Of a stretch of 64,000 nucleotides of DNA, positions 12,075 to 20,732 are shown piece after piece (position 1 is the first letter of the stretch; the number at the start of each line of letters is the position of its first letter). The notes beneath the pieces were generated by a model. That model saw only the letters and a list, made by a program, of their open reading frames with translations, was not told the origin of the DNA and did not search any database. The position numbers were made by a program, and so were the translations under genes. This DNA comes from Betaproteobacteria bacterium (GTDB taxonomy: Bacteria; Pseudomonadota; Gammaproteobacteria; Burkholderiales; Rhodocyclaceae): positions 62,001 through 126,000 of the forward strand of contig WRMF01000002.1 in NCBI GenBank assembly GCA_009777245.1, read 5' to 3'.

Positions 12075-12581
12075 ATGAGCAAGATTACAGGGAAAATCTG
12101 TCTTTCGGTATTCGCACTCCTTGGCATATCCGCCTGCGCTTTGCTGCCAAGGCAGGATAGCGATACGACAAGCATTGCGTCCACTCAGGATAAAGCGGCA
12201 ATTCAGGATGCCGCGCCCGGTGACGCGACGATTGCATCAAGCCGGAATGCGACGCAACCGGACGCCGTATTTTTTCTTCCGCCTGAAGCCCAGCCCCTGC
12301 CCGCCGAAGTTACCCAATCCCTGCAAGAAGTCCTTGTCAGTCTGCGCGGCAGGGAAAATATCCTGTTTACCCTGACGGCATGGCCTATCGCCGATGGCAG
12401 TCGGGAAGTGAATATCGGTCTGGCGAGGCAGGCCGCGACTCGATTACGCGACCAACTGGTAAAAATGGGCGTGCGTCCCTATCGCATCAAAACTTCGGTG
12501 CGTGGCGAAGCGCCGGACGATTCTCCATCCACACCGGAAAAACAGCGGGTAGACCTGTTTCTTTCCGCTCTGACAAGCTAA
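12075..12581 (+). CDS. OmpA-like lipoprotein
   Basis: The 168-residue protein starts MSKITGKICLSVFALLGISAC: a short charged end, a hydrophobic core and a lipobox (ISAC), so it should be lipidated and anchored in the outer or inner membrane. The C-terminal part (VNIGLARQAATRLRDQL, then GVRPYRIKTSVRGEAP, then QRVDLFL) follows the pattern of OmpA/Pal peptidoglycan-binding domains, though short and divergent. An upstream ATG at 12033 is possible, but it would bury the signal sequence. It is transcribed divergently from the efflux gene and followed 39 bases later by nnrD. Its exact role is unknown. Confidence 0.68.
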   Translation: MSKITGKICLSVFALLGISACALLPRQDSDTTSIASTQDKAAIQDAAPGDATIASSRNATQPDAVFFLPPEAQPLPAEVTQSLQEVLVSLRGRENILFTLTAWPIADGSREVNIGLARQAATRLRDQLVKMGVRPYRIKTSVRGEAPDDSPSTPEKQRVDLFLSALTS

Positions 12582-12620
12582 ACTCCGATACAACGTCTTG
12601 CCAACAACGGATACTTCGCG

Positions 12621-14150
12621 ATGGACTTTGCCTTCTCAACGACTCCCTCGCCCTCTCTGCCGCTCTTTTCCCGCGAGAGCATACGCCGCGTTGAAACAGA
12701 ACATCCCGGCGGGGTTCTGATGGCGCGAGCGGCGAAGGAAACGGCAGAATGGGCGCAAGAGCTATGCCGGACGAGCGCCGACCCTATCCTCGTCCTGGCG
12801 GGCGTGGGCAACAACGGCGGCGACGCTATCAGCGCCGCTATCCTGTTGCGGCAGGCGGGCCTTGCCGTCATTACCCTTTTTCCCGGCAGGGGACACGTCC
12901 TGTCTTCGGAAACCGACGCGGCCTGTCAGCAATTCGTCGCTTCCGGCGGCAAATTTTCCGCCGACATCCCCGGCAATACCCGCTTTTCCCTGATTATTGA
13001 CGGACTGTTCGGCATCGGCCTTTCCCGCCCGCCCGAAGGGCATCACGCCTACTTGATAGAAACCGCCAATCGCATTTCCCGCGAGCAAAACTGCCCGATG
13101 CTCGCCCTCGACTGTCCGTCGGGGCTGGATGCGGATTGCGGCTTTGCCTATCCGCCTACCATCGTCGCCAGCCATACCCTGACCTTCATTGCCGCCAAGC
13201 CGGGGCTGTACACGGGAGACGGGCCTGATTACTGCGGCGAAATTCGTATCGCCGATCTGGGACTGAAAGACATATCCGCAAGAGCGGACGGACGCCTGCT
13301 GTCTACTGAGCTATTCGCCCATTGCCTGCGTCCGCGCCCTGCCAACAGTCACAAGGGAAACTACGGCAATATCGGCATTCTGGGCGGCGCAACCGCGATG
13401 CAGGGCGCGGTATTACTGGCAGGACGCGCCGCCCTGAAACTCGGCGCTGGCAAGGTATATGTCGGCATGTTCGATGCCAAAGCGGTGGACTTCGTCCACC
13501 CTGAATTGATGTTGCGTCAGGCAGCGCGAATTTTCGACACTCCGCTCGCCGCCCTGGCCTGCGGCCCCGGCATGGGACTGGTAGGACAGGCGCGGGAAAT
13601 CCTGCCGCGAGTGTTATCCATGCAGACCAGTCTGATTCTTGACGCTGACGCGTTGAACCTGCTGGCGTCGGTTCCTTCCCTGTCGGCAATGAGCGCACAG
13701 ATTCAGGCGCGGCGAAAACAGGGCTTTCCCACCATATTGACCCCGCATCCGGTGGAAGCGGCGCGGCTTCTCGCCAGCACGGCGGCTGCCGTGCAGCAAA
13801 ACCGGGTCGGATCCGCGCTGGAACTTGCGCGCCGCTTTCAGGCGTGGGTCGCGCTGAAAGGCTGCGGCAGCGTTATCGCAAGCCCGGACGGACAATGGTG
13901 GATCAATACGAGCGGCAATCCCGGCATGGCAGGCCCCGGATTTGGCGATGTGCTGACGGGCTTTATCGCCACCCTGGCAGGACAGGGCTGGCCGCCGAAA
14001 GAAGCTCTGCTGACCGCCGTCCATCTGCATGGTCGTGCCGCCGACGATCTGGTTGCCGCCGGAATCGGCCCCGTCGGACTTACTGCCGGAGAAGTCATTG
14101 ACGCCGCCCGCATCCGCTTCAACCGCTGGCTTGACAAGGATTTTTCCTGA
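12621..14150 (+). CDS. nnrD: Bifunctional NAD(P)HX epimerase / ADP-dependent dehydratase
   Basis: A metabolite-repair enzyme of 509 residues that restores NADH and NADPH damaged by hydration. The N-terminal YjeF epimerase domain shows AGVGNNGGDA and LALDCPSGLDADCG. The C-terminal ribokinase-like dehydratase domain shows NYGNIGILGGATAMQGA, LDADALN, LTPHPVEAARLL and the phosphate-binding NPGMAGPGFGDVLTG. That last motif is slightly divergent: the common form has GGTGDVL or a similar sequence. Both halves are present, so this is the fused nnrE-nnrD form. The gene ends beside a repeat block. Confidence 0.93.
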   Translation: MDFAFSTTPSPSLPLFSRESIRRVETEHPGGVLMARAAKETAEWAQELCRTSADPILVLAGVGNNGGDAISAAILLRQAGLAVITLFPGRGHVLSSETDAACQQFVASGGKFSADIPGNTRFSLIIDGLFGIGLSRPPEGHHAYLIETANRISREQNCPMLALDCPSGLDADCGFAYPPTIVASHTLTFIAAKPGLYTGDGPDYCGEIRIADLGLKDISARADGRLLSTELFAHCLRPRPANSHKGNYGNIGILGGATAMQGAVLLAGRAALKLGAGKVYVGMFDAKAVDFVHPELMLRQAARIFDTPLAALACGPGMGLVGQAREILPRVLSMQTSLILDADALNLLASVPSLSAMSAQIQARRKQGFPTILTPHPVEAARLLASTAAAVQQNRVGSALELARRFQAWVALKGCGSVIASPDGQWWINTSGNPGMAGPGFGDVLTGFIATLAGQGWPPKEALLTAVHLHGRAADDLVAAGIGPVGLTAGEVIDAARIRFNRWLDKDFS

Positions 14151-14168
14151 AAGCGGCAGGCATTCTCT

Positions 14169-14574
14169 TAGAGCGGTTTCGATTCTATACATTTTAAGAA
14201 CCTTCTCCCGACCTTGGCTGCGCCGCGAGCGGCATCAAAGCGAGCGAACACCCTCTCCCGGCCTTCGGCCACCCTCTCCCACAAGCGGAGAGGGAACAAG
14301 GCGGGGCTGGGTGTCTCCCCTCTCCCATTTATGGGAGAGGGGTTGGGGGAGAGGGTTGGGGTTGCAGATTCAGGAAGCGTGAATTTCAACCTGACCCGTT
14401 ACCCTCTCCCGCCCTTCGGCCACCCTCTCCCGCAAGCGGGAGAGGGGACAAGGCGGGGCGCGGGGTGTCTCCCCTCTCCCATTTATGGGAGAGGGGCTGG
14501 GGGAGAGGGGATGCGGGTATTTTGTTTCTCCCGCATATCACTTGACCGTCGCTTTGTTAGAGGAAAGCGCTATA
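14169..14574. repeat. Second-family repeat block with internal 105-bp duplication
   Basis: It begins with TAGAGCGGTTTCGATTC (14169) and ends with a first-family terminus, GAGGAAAGCGCTATA (14574). Inside, 14251-14355 and 14402-14509 are direct repeats of each other, each with a CCCTCTCCCG start, an AGGCGGGGC core and a CTCTCCCATTTATGGGAGAG palindrome. It fills the whole gap between nnrD and the phosphohexomutase, and the block is non-coding. Confidence 0.7.
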
Positions 14575-14587
14575 AATCAAAACCCTC

Positions 14588-15964
14588 TCAAAACGGCAGG
14601 GGCAAGCCCGGCCAGACTTCGCTGATAGCCCGCCGAAAATCAGCCTGAATGCGTGACAGCGTAGCCTCTGAAGTGGCTTCAAAGCGCAGTACCACCACGG
14701 GCGTGGTATTGGAAGAACGCGCCAGGCCGAAACCATCGGGAAATTCAACGCGCAGTCCGTCAATAGTGAGGCGCGAGACTTCCTGCGAAAAAACGCCGCG
14801 TTCAATCAGCCGCGCCACCAACTCCACCGGCTCGCCCTCTTGCATCGGAAGATTGATCTCCGGCGTGGATACCGCCTTGGGCAGGGATTTCAGCGTCGCG
14901 TTGGCGTCATTCCCGCAGGAGAGAATCTCCAGAAGCCTGGCTCCGGCATAAAGGCCATCGTCAAAACCATACCAGCGATCAGAAAAGAACACATGTCCGC
15001 TCATCTCGCCAGCCAACGGCGCGCCGGTTTCCTTCAACTTCGCCTTGATAAGCGCGTGTCCGGTACGCCACATCAAAGGCTTGCCGCCATGTTGGAGAAT
15101 CCACTGCTCCAAAAGACGAGTGCATTTCACGTCATAAATTATTTCCCGCCCCGGCTTGCGGGAGAGCACATCGGCGGCAAACAGCATCAACAGCCGGTCG
15201 GGAAAAATGATTTCTCCGTCCTTCGTGACAACCCCCAGCCTGTCGCCATCGCCATCAAAGGCAATGCCAAGCTCCGCATCCCCAGAGGCGAGCTTAGAGA
15301 TTAGCTCTTGCAGATTTTCCGGTCGGGACGGATCGGGATGATGGTTCGGAAAACTCCCGTCCACCTCGCAGAAAAGCGGCTCGACCTCGCAACCCATCCG
15401 CCGGAAAAGTTCCGGGGCAACCGCTCCCGCCACGCCATTGCCGCAATCCATGACGATTTTCATTGGGCGTGAAAAGGCAATGTCGGAAACAATGCGCTCG
15501 ATATAAGCCCCCCTGACATCGGCATTCGTCCGCTTTCCCTGCGGATTGCCGTATAAAAGATCGTCTTGCTCGATTCGCGTTCGCAGCTCCTGAATAGCGT
15601 CAAGCGCCAGAGTCTCGGACGCGATTACCATTTTCAGGCCGTTATAATCAGGCGGATTATGGCTCCCGGTCACCGAAACACATGATGCGCACCCTAATTC
15701 ATGCGCGGCAAAATACGTTGCCGGAGTAGGCAGTAAACCCACGTCAATCGCGTCCATCCCGGCGGCGGTTATGCCATCCATCAGGGCTTCCGCCAGTTCA
15801 GGCCCGGATTGCCGCCCGTCCCGCCCGACCGCAATTGCCCGCTGCCCTCGCTCTATAGCCAACGTGCCCAACGCCTGCCCGATCCGGCGGACGATAGCGG
15901 GCGTCAATGTTTTTCCGACAATTCCACGGATGTCATAAGCCTTGAAAATTTCGCCTGGCAGCAT
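14588..15964 (-). CDS. Phosphomannomutase / phosphoglucomutase
   Basis: Alpha-D-phosphohexomutase of 458 residues, like AlgC/ManB, interconverting 1- and 6-phosphates of mannose or glucose for LPS and exopolysaccharide synthesis. FKAYDIRGIVG starts domain 1. The phosphorylated serine is S101 in VTGSHNPPDYNG. The magnesium loop is FDGDGDRLG, the sugar-specificity loop is GEMSGHVFF, and the phosphate-binding end is RSSNTTPVVVLRFEA. The ATG at 15964 is chosen because GGAG lies about 10 bases upstream; translation is probably coupled to the oxidase gene, which stops 4 bases before it. Confidence 0.93.
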   Translation of the reverse strand: MLPGEIFKAYDIRGIVGKTLTPAIVRRIGQALGTLAIERGQRAIAVGRDGRQSGPELAEALMDGITAAGMDAIDVGLLPTPATYFAAHELGCASCVSVTGSHNPPDYNGLKMVIASETLALDAIQELRTRIEQDDLLYGNPQGKRTNADVRGAYIERIVSDIAFSRPMKIVMDCGNGVAGAVAPELFRRMGCEVEPLFCEVDGSFPNHHPDPSRPENLQELISKLASGDAELGIAFDGDGDRLGVVTKDGEIIFPDRLLMLFAADVLSRKPGREIIYDVKCTRLLEQWILQHGGKPLMWRTGHALIKAKLKETGAPLAGEMSGHVFFSDRWYGFDDGLYAGARLLEILSCGNDANATLKSLPKAVSTPEINLPMQEGEPVELVARLIERGVFSQEVSRLTIDGLRVEFPDGFGLARSSNTTPVVVLRFEATSEATLSRIQADFRRAISEVWPGLPLPF

Positions 15965-15968
15965 GGTT

Positions 15969-17471
15969 TCAAATCTCCAAAAGAGGGCATTGCTCCCCTC
16001 TCCCACTTGCGGGAGAGTGACCGGGTGAGAGGGGAGATAATTCTATATCTTGCGGCAATACCTTGCCCGGATTCATGATTCCCCTGGGGTCAAGCGCGGT
16101 TTTGACAATACGCATGGCGGAAAGCGCAGCCGCTGACTTGTAGCGGCAAAGCATCTCCCTTTTCAACTGGCCGATTCCATGTTCGGCGGAAATGCTGCCG
16201 CCCAACTCATCCACGCAGTCGTAAACAATGCGATTGACCAGCGCCTCGTTATCAAGCAGGCGCTCATTTTCCGCGGCATCCGGCATGGAAAGGTTGAAAT
16301 GCAGGTTGCCGTCGCCCAGATGTCCGTAAGCGGTATGGCGAATACCGGGAAAACGCTCGTTCAGAAGCGGCTTGATTCGCCGCAAAAACTCCGCGACGCG
16401 AGAGATGGGGAGCGCAATATCATGCTTGATGCTGTCGCCTTCTTGTTTTTGCGCTTCGGAAATACATTCCCGCCGCCGCCAGAACGCCTCCTGCTCACGC
16501 AGAGAACGGGACAGCGCCGCGCCTGACAGTTCGCCTGCCGCAAGACATTCGGCAAACAAAGTCTCCGCCGCCGTTAAATCGCTTGCGTGAGAGCAATCGC
16601 TCAATTCGCAAAGAACGCTCCACGGCGCGTCCAGCGGCAGGGATAGTTCAGGAAAATGCCGCCTCATCAACTCTCCGGCAAGAGGGCAGATCATCTCGAA
16701 GGCGACCAGCCGGGAGTCAAATGCAGCCTGGACTTTATCCAGCAAAACAATCGCGGCTTCGGGCGAAGCAAGTCCAAGCCAGCAGGTCATGGTTTTTTGC
16801 GGTAACGGATATAACTTTAACGCCGCCGCCGTAAAAATGCCCAAAGTGCCTTCCGAGCCTATCAAAAGGTTGGATAAATCATAACCGGCGTTATTTTTCC
16901 TGAGCGTGTGCAGACCCGACCAGATTTTACCGTCCGGCAGGATAGCTTCCACGCCCAGGGTAAGATCACGCATAACGCCGTAGCGAAGCGCCCGCACTCC
17001 GCCAGCATTGGTCGCCAGATTGCCGCCTATCTGGCAACTTCCCTCGGAAGCAAGCGACAGAGGGAAAAGCCGTCCCGCATTCCGGGCGGCAGCTTGCGCC
17101 TCCAGAAGCGTACACCCCGCTTCAGCGATAAGGACGTTATTTTCCAAATCCAGAGCGCGCGCGCGATTCATCCGCCGTAATTGCAGCATGACCGCATCCC
17201 CGCTTTCATCCGGCGTCGCGCCGCCGCAAAGACCGGTATTGCCGCCCTGCGGCACAATGGGAATACGCGCCGAAAGACAGGCGCGAACGACAGCAGCGAC
17301 TTCTTCCGTATTGCCGGGGCGAACCAGGGCTCTCGCCCTTCCCTGATAACGTCCGCGCCAATCGGTCAGAAACGGAGCCAATTCCGCCGGATCGACCAGA
17401 ACATTCGCGCCGCCGACAATGGCGGCAAGAGTGTCCGGCAAATGTGTACTGGCTTCAAGACGCTTTGGCAT
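15969..17471 (-). CDS. FAD-linked oxidase, D-2-hydroxyacid dehydrogenase type
   Basis: A 500-residue enzyme of the GlcD / D-2-hydroxyglutarate / D-lactate dehydrogenase group. The N-terminal FAD-binding (PCMH) domain shows PQGGNTGLCGGATP and GGNLATNAGGVRALRYG. The C-terminal oxidase domain shows GHLGDGNLHFN and SAEHGIGQLKR, which carry the metal- and substrate-binding histidines. The family normally ends soon after MNPGKVL. Here about 25 extra residues (ELSPLSPGHSPASGRG and following) are translated from a CTCTCCC palindromic repeat, so the native stop seems to have been displaced. It forms an operon with the mutase. The electron acceptor and exact substrate are unknown. Confidence 0.88.
   Translation of the reverse strand: MPKRLEASTHLPDTLAAIVGGANVLVDPAELAPFLTDWRGRYQGRARALVRPGNTEEVAAVVRACLSARIPIVPQGGNTGLCGGATPDESGDAVMLQLRRMNRARALDLENNVLIAEAGCTLLEAQAAARNAGRLFPLSLASEGSCQIGGNLATNAGGVRALRYGVMRDLTLGVEAILPDGKIWSGLHTLRKNNAGYDLSNLLIGSEGTLGIFTAAALKLYPLPQKTMTCWLGLASPEAAIVLLDKVQAAFDSRLVAFEMICPLAGELMRRHFPELSLPLDAPWSVLCELSDCSHASDLTAAETLFAECLAAGELSGAALSRSLREQEAFWRRRECISEAQKQEGDSIKHDIALPISRVAEFLRRIKPLLNERFPGIRHTAYGHLGDGNLHFNLSMPDAAENERLLDNEALVNRIVYDCVDELGGSISAEHGIGQLKREMLCRYKSAAALSAMRIVKTALDPRGIMNPGKVLPQDIELSPLSPGHSPASGRGEQCPLLEI
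15992..16036. repeat. Palindromic repeat forming the C-terminus of the FAD oxidase
   Basis: CTCCCCTCTCCCACTTGC and its partner GGGAGAG, followed by GTGAGAGGGGAG, match the second repeat family and lie inside the coding frame of the oxidase just upstream of the mutase start. Confidence 0.7.
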
Positions 17472-17491
17472 GGCATGTGTCCGTATAGTGT

Positions 17492-17573
17492 GAGAGCGGT
17501 TTCGATACCTACATTATACGGTGTGCCAACCCTCTCCCCCTCTCCCACAAGTGGGAGAGGGGGAGGGAGGTAG
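17492..17573. repeat. Second-family repeat, short copy
   Basis: GAGAGCGGTTTCGATACC followed by a CCTCTCCCACAAGTGGGAGAGG palindrome. It lies upstream of the FAD oxidase start and is non-coding. Confidence 0.55.
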
Positions 17574-17615
17574 TGTCAGCTTTGGTGGATGTCAGACAAA
17601 CTCAACAAATATGCT

Positions 17616-17889
17616 TATAGTGCTTTCTGCAAATAACGCGACTGTCAGGGAGAACATTGCTCCCACGCCAAATTATTCGTCATTCCCGCGAAGGCGGGAA
17701 TCCAGAAAAGCCTTTGCGTTCCTGTGGCGTTTCCGCATGGTAATATCGCTCCTGTCCTGTTCTGGAAATTTGTCGTGGCTTTCCAGCGCCATACTGGATT
17801 CCCGCCTTCGCGGGAATGACGAATGCGCTAAATTATGTGCGAAAGAATGACTATGCCTTATAGTCGTTTTATTTGCGGTAAGCACTATA
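17616..17889. repeat. MITE-like element, TATAG family, 274 bp
   Basis: Left end TATAGTGCTTTCTGCAAATA; right end TTTGCGGTAAGCACTATA. Two CATTCCCGC/GCGGGAATG palindromes are inside. This copy is closely similar in reverse orientation to the one at 47339. With the preceding short repeat it fills the space before fliO. Confidence 0.75.
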
Positions 17890-18010
17890 AACCGAAGCCG
17901 CTCCAATGGCGGTTTTTTGCCGACGGATAAACATATCACGGCAAGGCGGAAGAAAGGAAACGAATTCGCTGATTTCTGCTAGGATATACACATTTCACAG
18001 GCCGCCCCTT

Positions 18011-18466
18011 ATGCGCGCTTTTTCCGTTTCTTCCGCCCTCGCCGCATTTTCGCTTGCCGCGCCATCCTGCCTGATGGCGGCGGAAGAAACTGTGCCTCAC
18101 TTCGTCTCCGGCGGCGATCTGTTCTGGAAAACGCTGGTCGTGCTGGTGTGCATCGTGCTCTTTCTTCTCGCGCTGGGCATTCTGGGGCGTAAATTCCTGG
18201 CAGGCCAGACATTCGGACAGGGAGCCATCAAACTAATAGGCGGGCTGGCGCTGGGGCCGCGTGAACGAATTGTGCTGGTTGAAACAGGCGAGGATTTGTT
18301 GGTAATAGGCATCGTGCCGGGGCAAATTCGCACCCTGCACCGAATGAAAAAACAACCCGACGCCTCTCCCTGCGAAAATGATCCTTCCCCCCAGTCTGCC
18401 AATTCTTTTACCCGCGCTCTTGCTAACGCAATACGCCATTTACGAACACCGCATGAGAAAACCTGA
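18011..18466 (+). CDS. fliO: Flagellar protein FliO
   Basis: A 151-residue inner-membrane protein that assists assembly of the FliP ring of the flagellar export gate. It has a signal-like N-terminus (MRAFSVSSALAAFSLAAPS), one long transmembrane segment (VVLVCIVLFLLALGILG), and the cytoplasmic FliO core, in which LGPRERIVLVETGEDLLVIG is diagnostic. The ATG at 18011 is chosen because the signal sequence begins there; the open frame extends further upstream to 17906. It overlaps fliP by 14 bases. Confidence 0.88.
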   Translation: MRAFSVSSALAAFSLAAPSCLMAAEETVPHFVSGGDLFWKTLVVLVCIVLFLLALGILGRKFLAGQTFGQGAIKLIGGLALGPRERIVLVETGEDLLVIGIVPGQIRTLHRMKKQPDASPCENDPSPQSANSFTRALANAIRHLRTPHEKT

Positions 18467-19220
18467 CCGCGCGCGCTTCGTAATCTGGAGCGCAATCTTC
18501 CTTCTTCTCCTTCTGCCATCGCTTGTCCACGCGCAGACGGCGGGCGGCATTCCCGCCTTTACCGCAACGCCCGGCCCCGACGGCAGCACGACTTACACCC
18601 TCACTATCCAGACGCTGCTCACCCTGACGGCGATTTCCTTCATTCCGGCCAGCCTGCTTTTGATGACCTGCTTTACCCGGATCATCATCGTATTCGTGCT
18701 TTTGAGACACGCAATGGGAACGCAAACCGCGCCGCCCACCCAGGTTTTGGTGGCGCTCGCCCTGTTTCTGACCCTTTTCATCATGACTCCGGTTATTGAC
18801 CGGGTCTATGATGAAGCCTATCTGCCCTTGTCTGAAGGAGAAATAAATATCATGGAGGCGGCGGAACGCGCTTCCGTGCCCGTCAAAGCCTTCATGCTTA
18901 AACAGACGCGCGAATCAGATCTCGCGCTTTTTGCCAACCTCGCCAACGTGAATCATATTGAAAAACCGTCGGATGTTCCCATGCGAATCGCCATTCCCGC
19001 CTTTGTAACCAGTGAGTTGAAAACCGCTTTCCAGATCGGCTTTGTGGTATTTATCCCCTTTCTGGTCATTGATATGGTAGTGGCGAGTCTTCTCATGTCC
19101 ATGGGAATGATGATGATGTCGCCTATAATGGTCTCATTGCCCTTCAAAATCATCCTGTTCGTGCTGGTTGACGGCTGGCAGCTTTTGATTGGCTCATTAG
19201 TCAAGAGTTTCGTCACATGA
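18453..19220 (+). CDS. fliP: Flagellar export gate protein FliP
   Basis: A 255-residue inner-membrane protein that forms the core of the flagellar type III export gate. A cleavable signal peptide (MRKPDRARFVIW, hydrophobic run, VHA before QTAGG) precedes the mature protein. Conserved features are MTCFTRIIIVFVLLRHAMG, LFLTLFIMTPV, IPAFVTSELKTAFQIGF and MGMMMMSPIMVSLPFKI. The internal ATG at 18453 is preferred to one at 18378 because it begins the signal peptide. It ends in an ATGA overlap with fliQ. Confidence 0.95.
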   Translation: MRKPDRARFVIWSAIFLLLLLPSLVHAQTAGGIPAFTATPGPDGSTTYTLTIQTLLTLTAISFIPASLLLMTCFTRIIIVFVLLRHAMGTQTAPPTQVLVALALFLTLFIMTPVIDRVYDEAYLPLSEGEINIMEAAERASVPVKAFMLKQTRESDLALFANLANVNHIEKPSDVPMRIAIPAFVTSELKTAFQIGFVVFIPFLVIDMVVASLLMSMGMMMMSPIMVSLPFKIILFVLVDGWQLLIGSLVKSFVT

Positions 19221-19486
19221 ATATCAATGTTGTCATGGAAATTGGCCGTCAGGCCATGGAAGTCGCCCTGATGCTGGCCGGCCCCCTGTTGCTGACCGCG
19301 TTGGCAGTTGGTCTTCTGGTCAGCATCTTTCAGGCTACAACCCAAATCAACGAGGCCACCCTTTCCTTCATCCCCAAGCTCTTCTCGGTTTTTCTGGTGC
19401 TGATCCTCGCAGGCTCCTGGATGTTGAGCGTAATCACCGGCTTCATGCGACACCTGCTTAGCATCATCCCGGAACTAATCGGGTAG
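19217..19486 (+). CDS. fliQ: Flagellar export gate protein FliQ
   Basis: An 89-residue protein with two transmembrane segments that packs around FliP and FliR in the export gate. LVSIFQATTQINEATLSFIPK is the family signature. The start overlaps the fliP stop (ATGA at 19217). fliR, the usual next gene, is missing: the next gene is thiL, 23 bases downstream. Confidence 0.94.
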   Translation: MNINVVMEIGRQAMEVALMLAGPLLLTALAVGLLVSIFQATTQINEATLSFIPKLFSVFLVLILAGSWMLSVITGFMRHLLSIIPELIG

Positions 19487-19509
19487 ATGGTTCCGGCAGA
19501 AATTGACGA

Positions 19510-20484
19510 ATGGCGCATCCTGCCGAATTTGAGCTGATAAGCCGCTATTTTTCCCGTCCAACAGCCGACGCCATATTGGGCGCGGGCGATGACGCAGCCT
19601 TGCTCTCTCCATCAATCGGCATGATGCTGGCAGTTGCCACTGATACTCTCGTCGCCGGAGTCCACTTTTTCCCCTGTGCCGAGCCATTCGCCCTGGGCTG
19701 GAAAACATTGGCGGTCAATCTCTCCGACCTTGCCGCAATGGGCGCGTCTCCTCGCTGGGCTTTGCTCTCCCTGACGCTCCCCGAAACAGACGATGTTTGG
19801 CTATCCGCTTTCGCGGCGGGATTTTATGCCTGCGCGGAAAAATTCTCCGTCAGTCTGGTCGGCGGAGATACGACACGCGGCTCTCTTGCTTTTTCCGTGA
19901 CAGCGCTGGGGGAAGTCCCCGCCGGATATGCGCTTTGCCGTCATGCGGCACAGGCGGGGGACGATGTGTGGGTATCCGGTTATCCGGGGTATGCCGCGCT
20001 TGCCCTGAAAGAGATTGAGGGCAAGATCACTTTGCCTGATTCGCTGCGCGTACTCTGCCAAAAACATCTCCATATGCCGGAACCACGTGTTGATCTCGGC
20101 ATTTCGCTTACTCATCTGGCACATGCGGTCATTGATATTTCCGATGGATTGTTGAATGACCTGGCGCATATTGCCCGCCGTTCCGCGCTTGAGGCAAAAG
20201 TTTTTCGCCATTGCCTGCCCCGATTGCCGGAGGGAGTGGCAAGGGAGACGGCTCTGGCGGCGGTTCTCTCCGGCGGCGATGATTACGAGCTTCTGTTTAC
20301 CGCGTCGCCCGAACACCGCCCCAAATTGGCAAAGTTGGGCATTGAGCTTGACTTGCCTCTTTGGCGAATCGGAGAAATGACCTTGCCGGAACCAAACCGC
20401 GAACCCGCCGCCCGTCTTTTCGACCCGAACGGCGAGGAAATAGCGTGGACACAAGGCGGATACGAGCATTTCAAGACCTTATAG
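19510..20484 (+). CDS. thiL: Thiamine-monophosphate kinase
   Basis: A 324-residue enzyme that phosphorylates thiamine monophosphate to the active cofactor thiamine diphosphate. It is a PurM/ThiL-fold ATPase: GAGDDAALL holds the metal-binding Asp pair, ATDTLVAGVHF and NLSDLAAMGASP follow, GGDTTRG is the nucleotide site, and the C-terminal half has DISDGLLNDLAHI and SGGDDYELLF. It lies 23 bases after fliQ, so it may share its transcript. The stop codon falls in TATAG, which resembles the end of the local repeat elements. pgpA, its common neighbour, is not present. Confidence 0.94.
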   Translation: MAHPAEFELISRYFSRPTADAILGAGDDAALLSPSIGMMLAVATDTLVAGVHFFPCAEPFALGWKTLAVNLSDLAAMGASPRWALLSLTLPETDDVWLSAFAAGFYACAEKFSVSLVGGDTTRGSLAFSVTALGEVPAGYALCRHAAQAGDDVWVSGYPGYAALALKEIEGKITLPDSLRVLCQKHLHMPEPRVDLGISLTHLAHAVIDISDGLLNDLAHIARRSALEAKVFRHCLPRLPEGVARETALAAVLSGGDDYELLFTASPEHRPKLAKLGIELDLPLWRIGEMTLPEPNREPAARLFDPNGEEIAWTQGGYEHFKTL

Positions 20485-20540
20485 TAATTCATTCAAACAA
20501 AGCGATGATCAATCCCGTATCTCGCAAAGAGCGAGCATAA

Positions 20541-20688
20541 TATAGAGATTTCCGCAAATAACGTTACTATCAGAGGGGGTTAACCACGCTGCGGTAGGGG
20601 TTAAAAATTTTTAACCCCTATGCCGCAAGCGGGAGAGGGGAGTAAAACGCACTTCCCGACCGTCTTGTTATTTGCGGAAAGCATTATA
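20541..20688. repeat. MITE-like element, TATAG family, 148 bp, with perfect palindrome
   Basis: Left end TATAGAGATTTCCGCAAATA; right end TTTGCGGAAAGCATTATA. The centre holds a 26-bp perfect palindrome (20595-20620, half-site TAGGGGTTAAAAA) and half of a GCGGGAGAG repeat. The same 26-bp palindrome occurs at 61245-61270. This copy lies between thiL and the convergent YgfX-like gene, where the palindrome could act as a bidirectional terminator. Confidence 0.7.
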
Positions 20689-20732
20689 TTTGAACAAACT
20701 ACCATATATCCGCTTGACCGGCGGAATACGAC

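Noticed and set aside
14214-14648. 144-codon plus-strand frame through the repeat block
   Set aside because: Its translation is low-complexity sequence from CTCTCCC palindromes and runs antisense into the phosphohexomutase.
17906-18010. Longer N-terminus for FliO
   Set aside because: The extra 35 residues are non-homologous and come before a good signal sequence at 18011.
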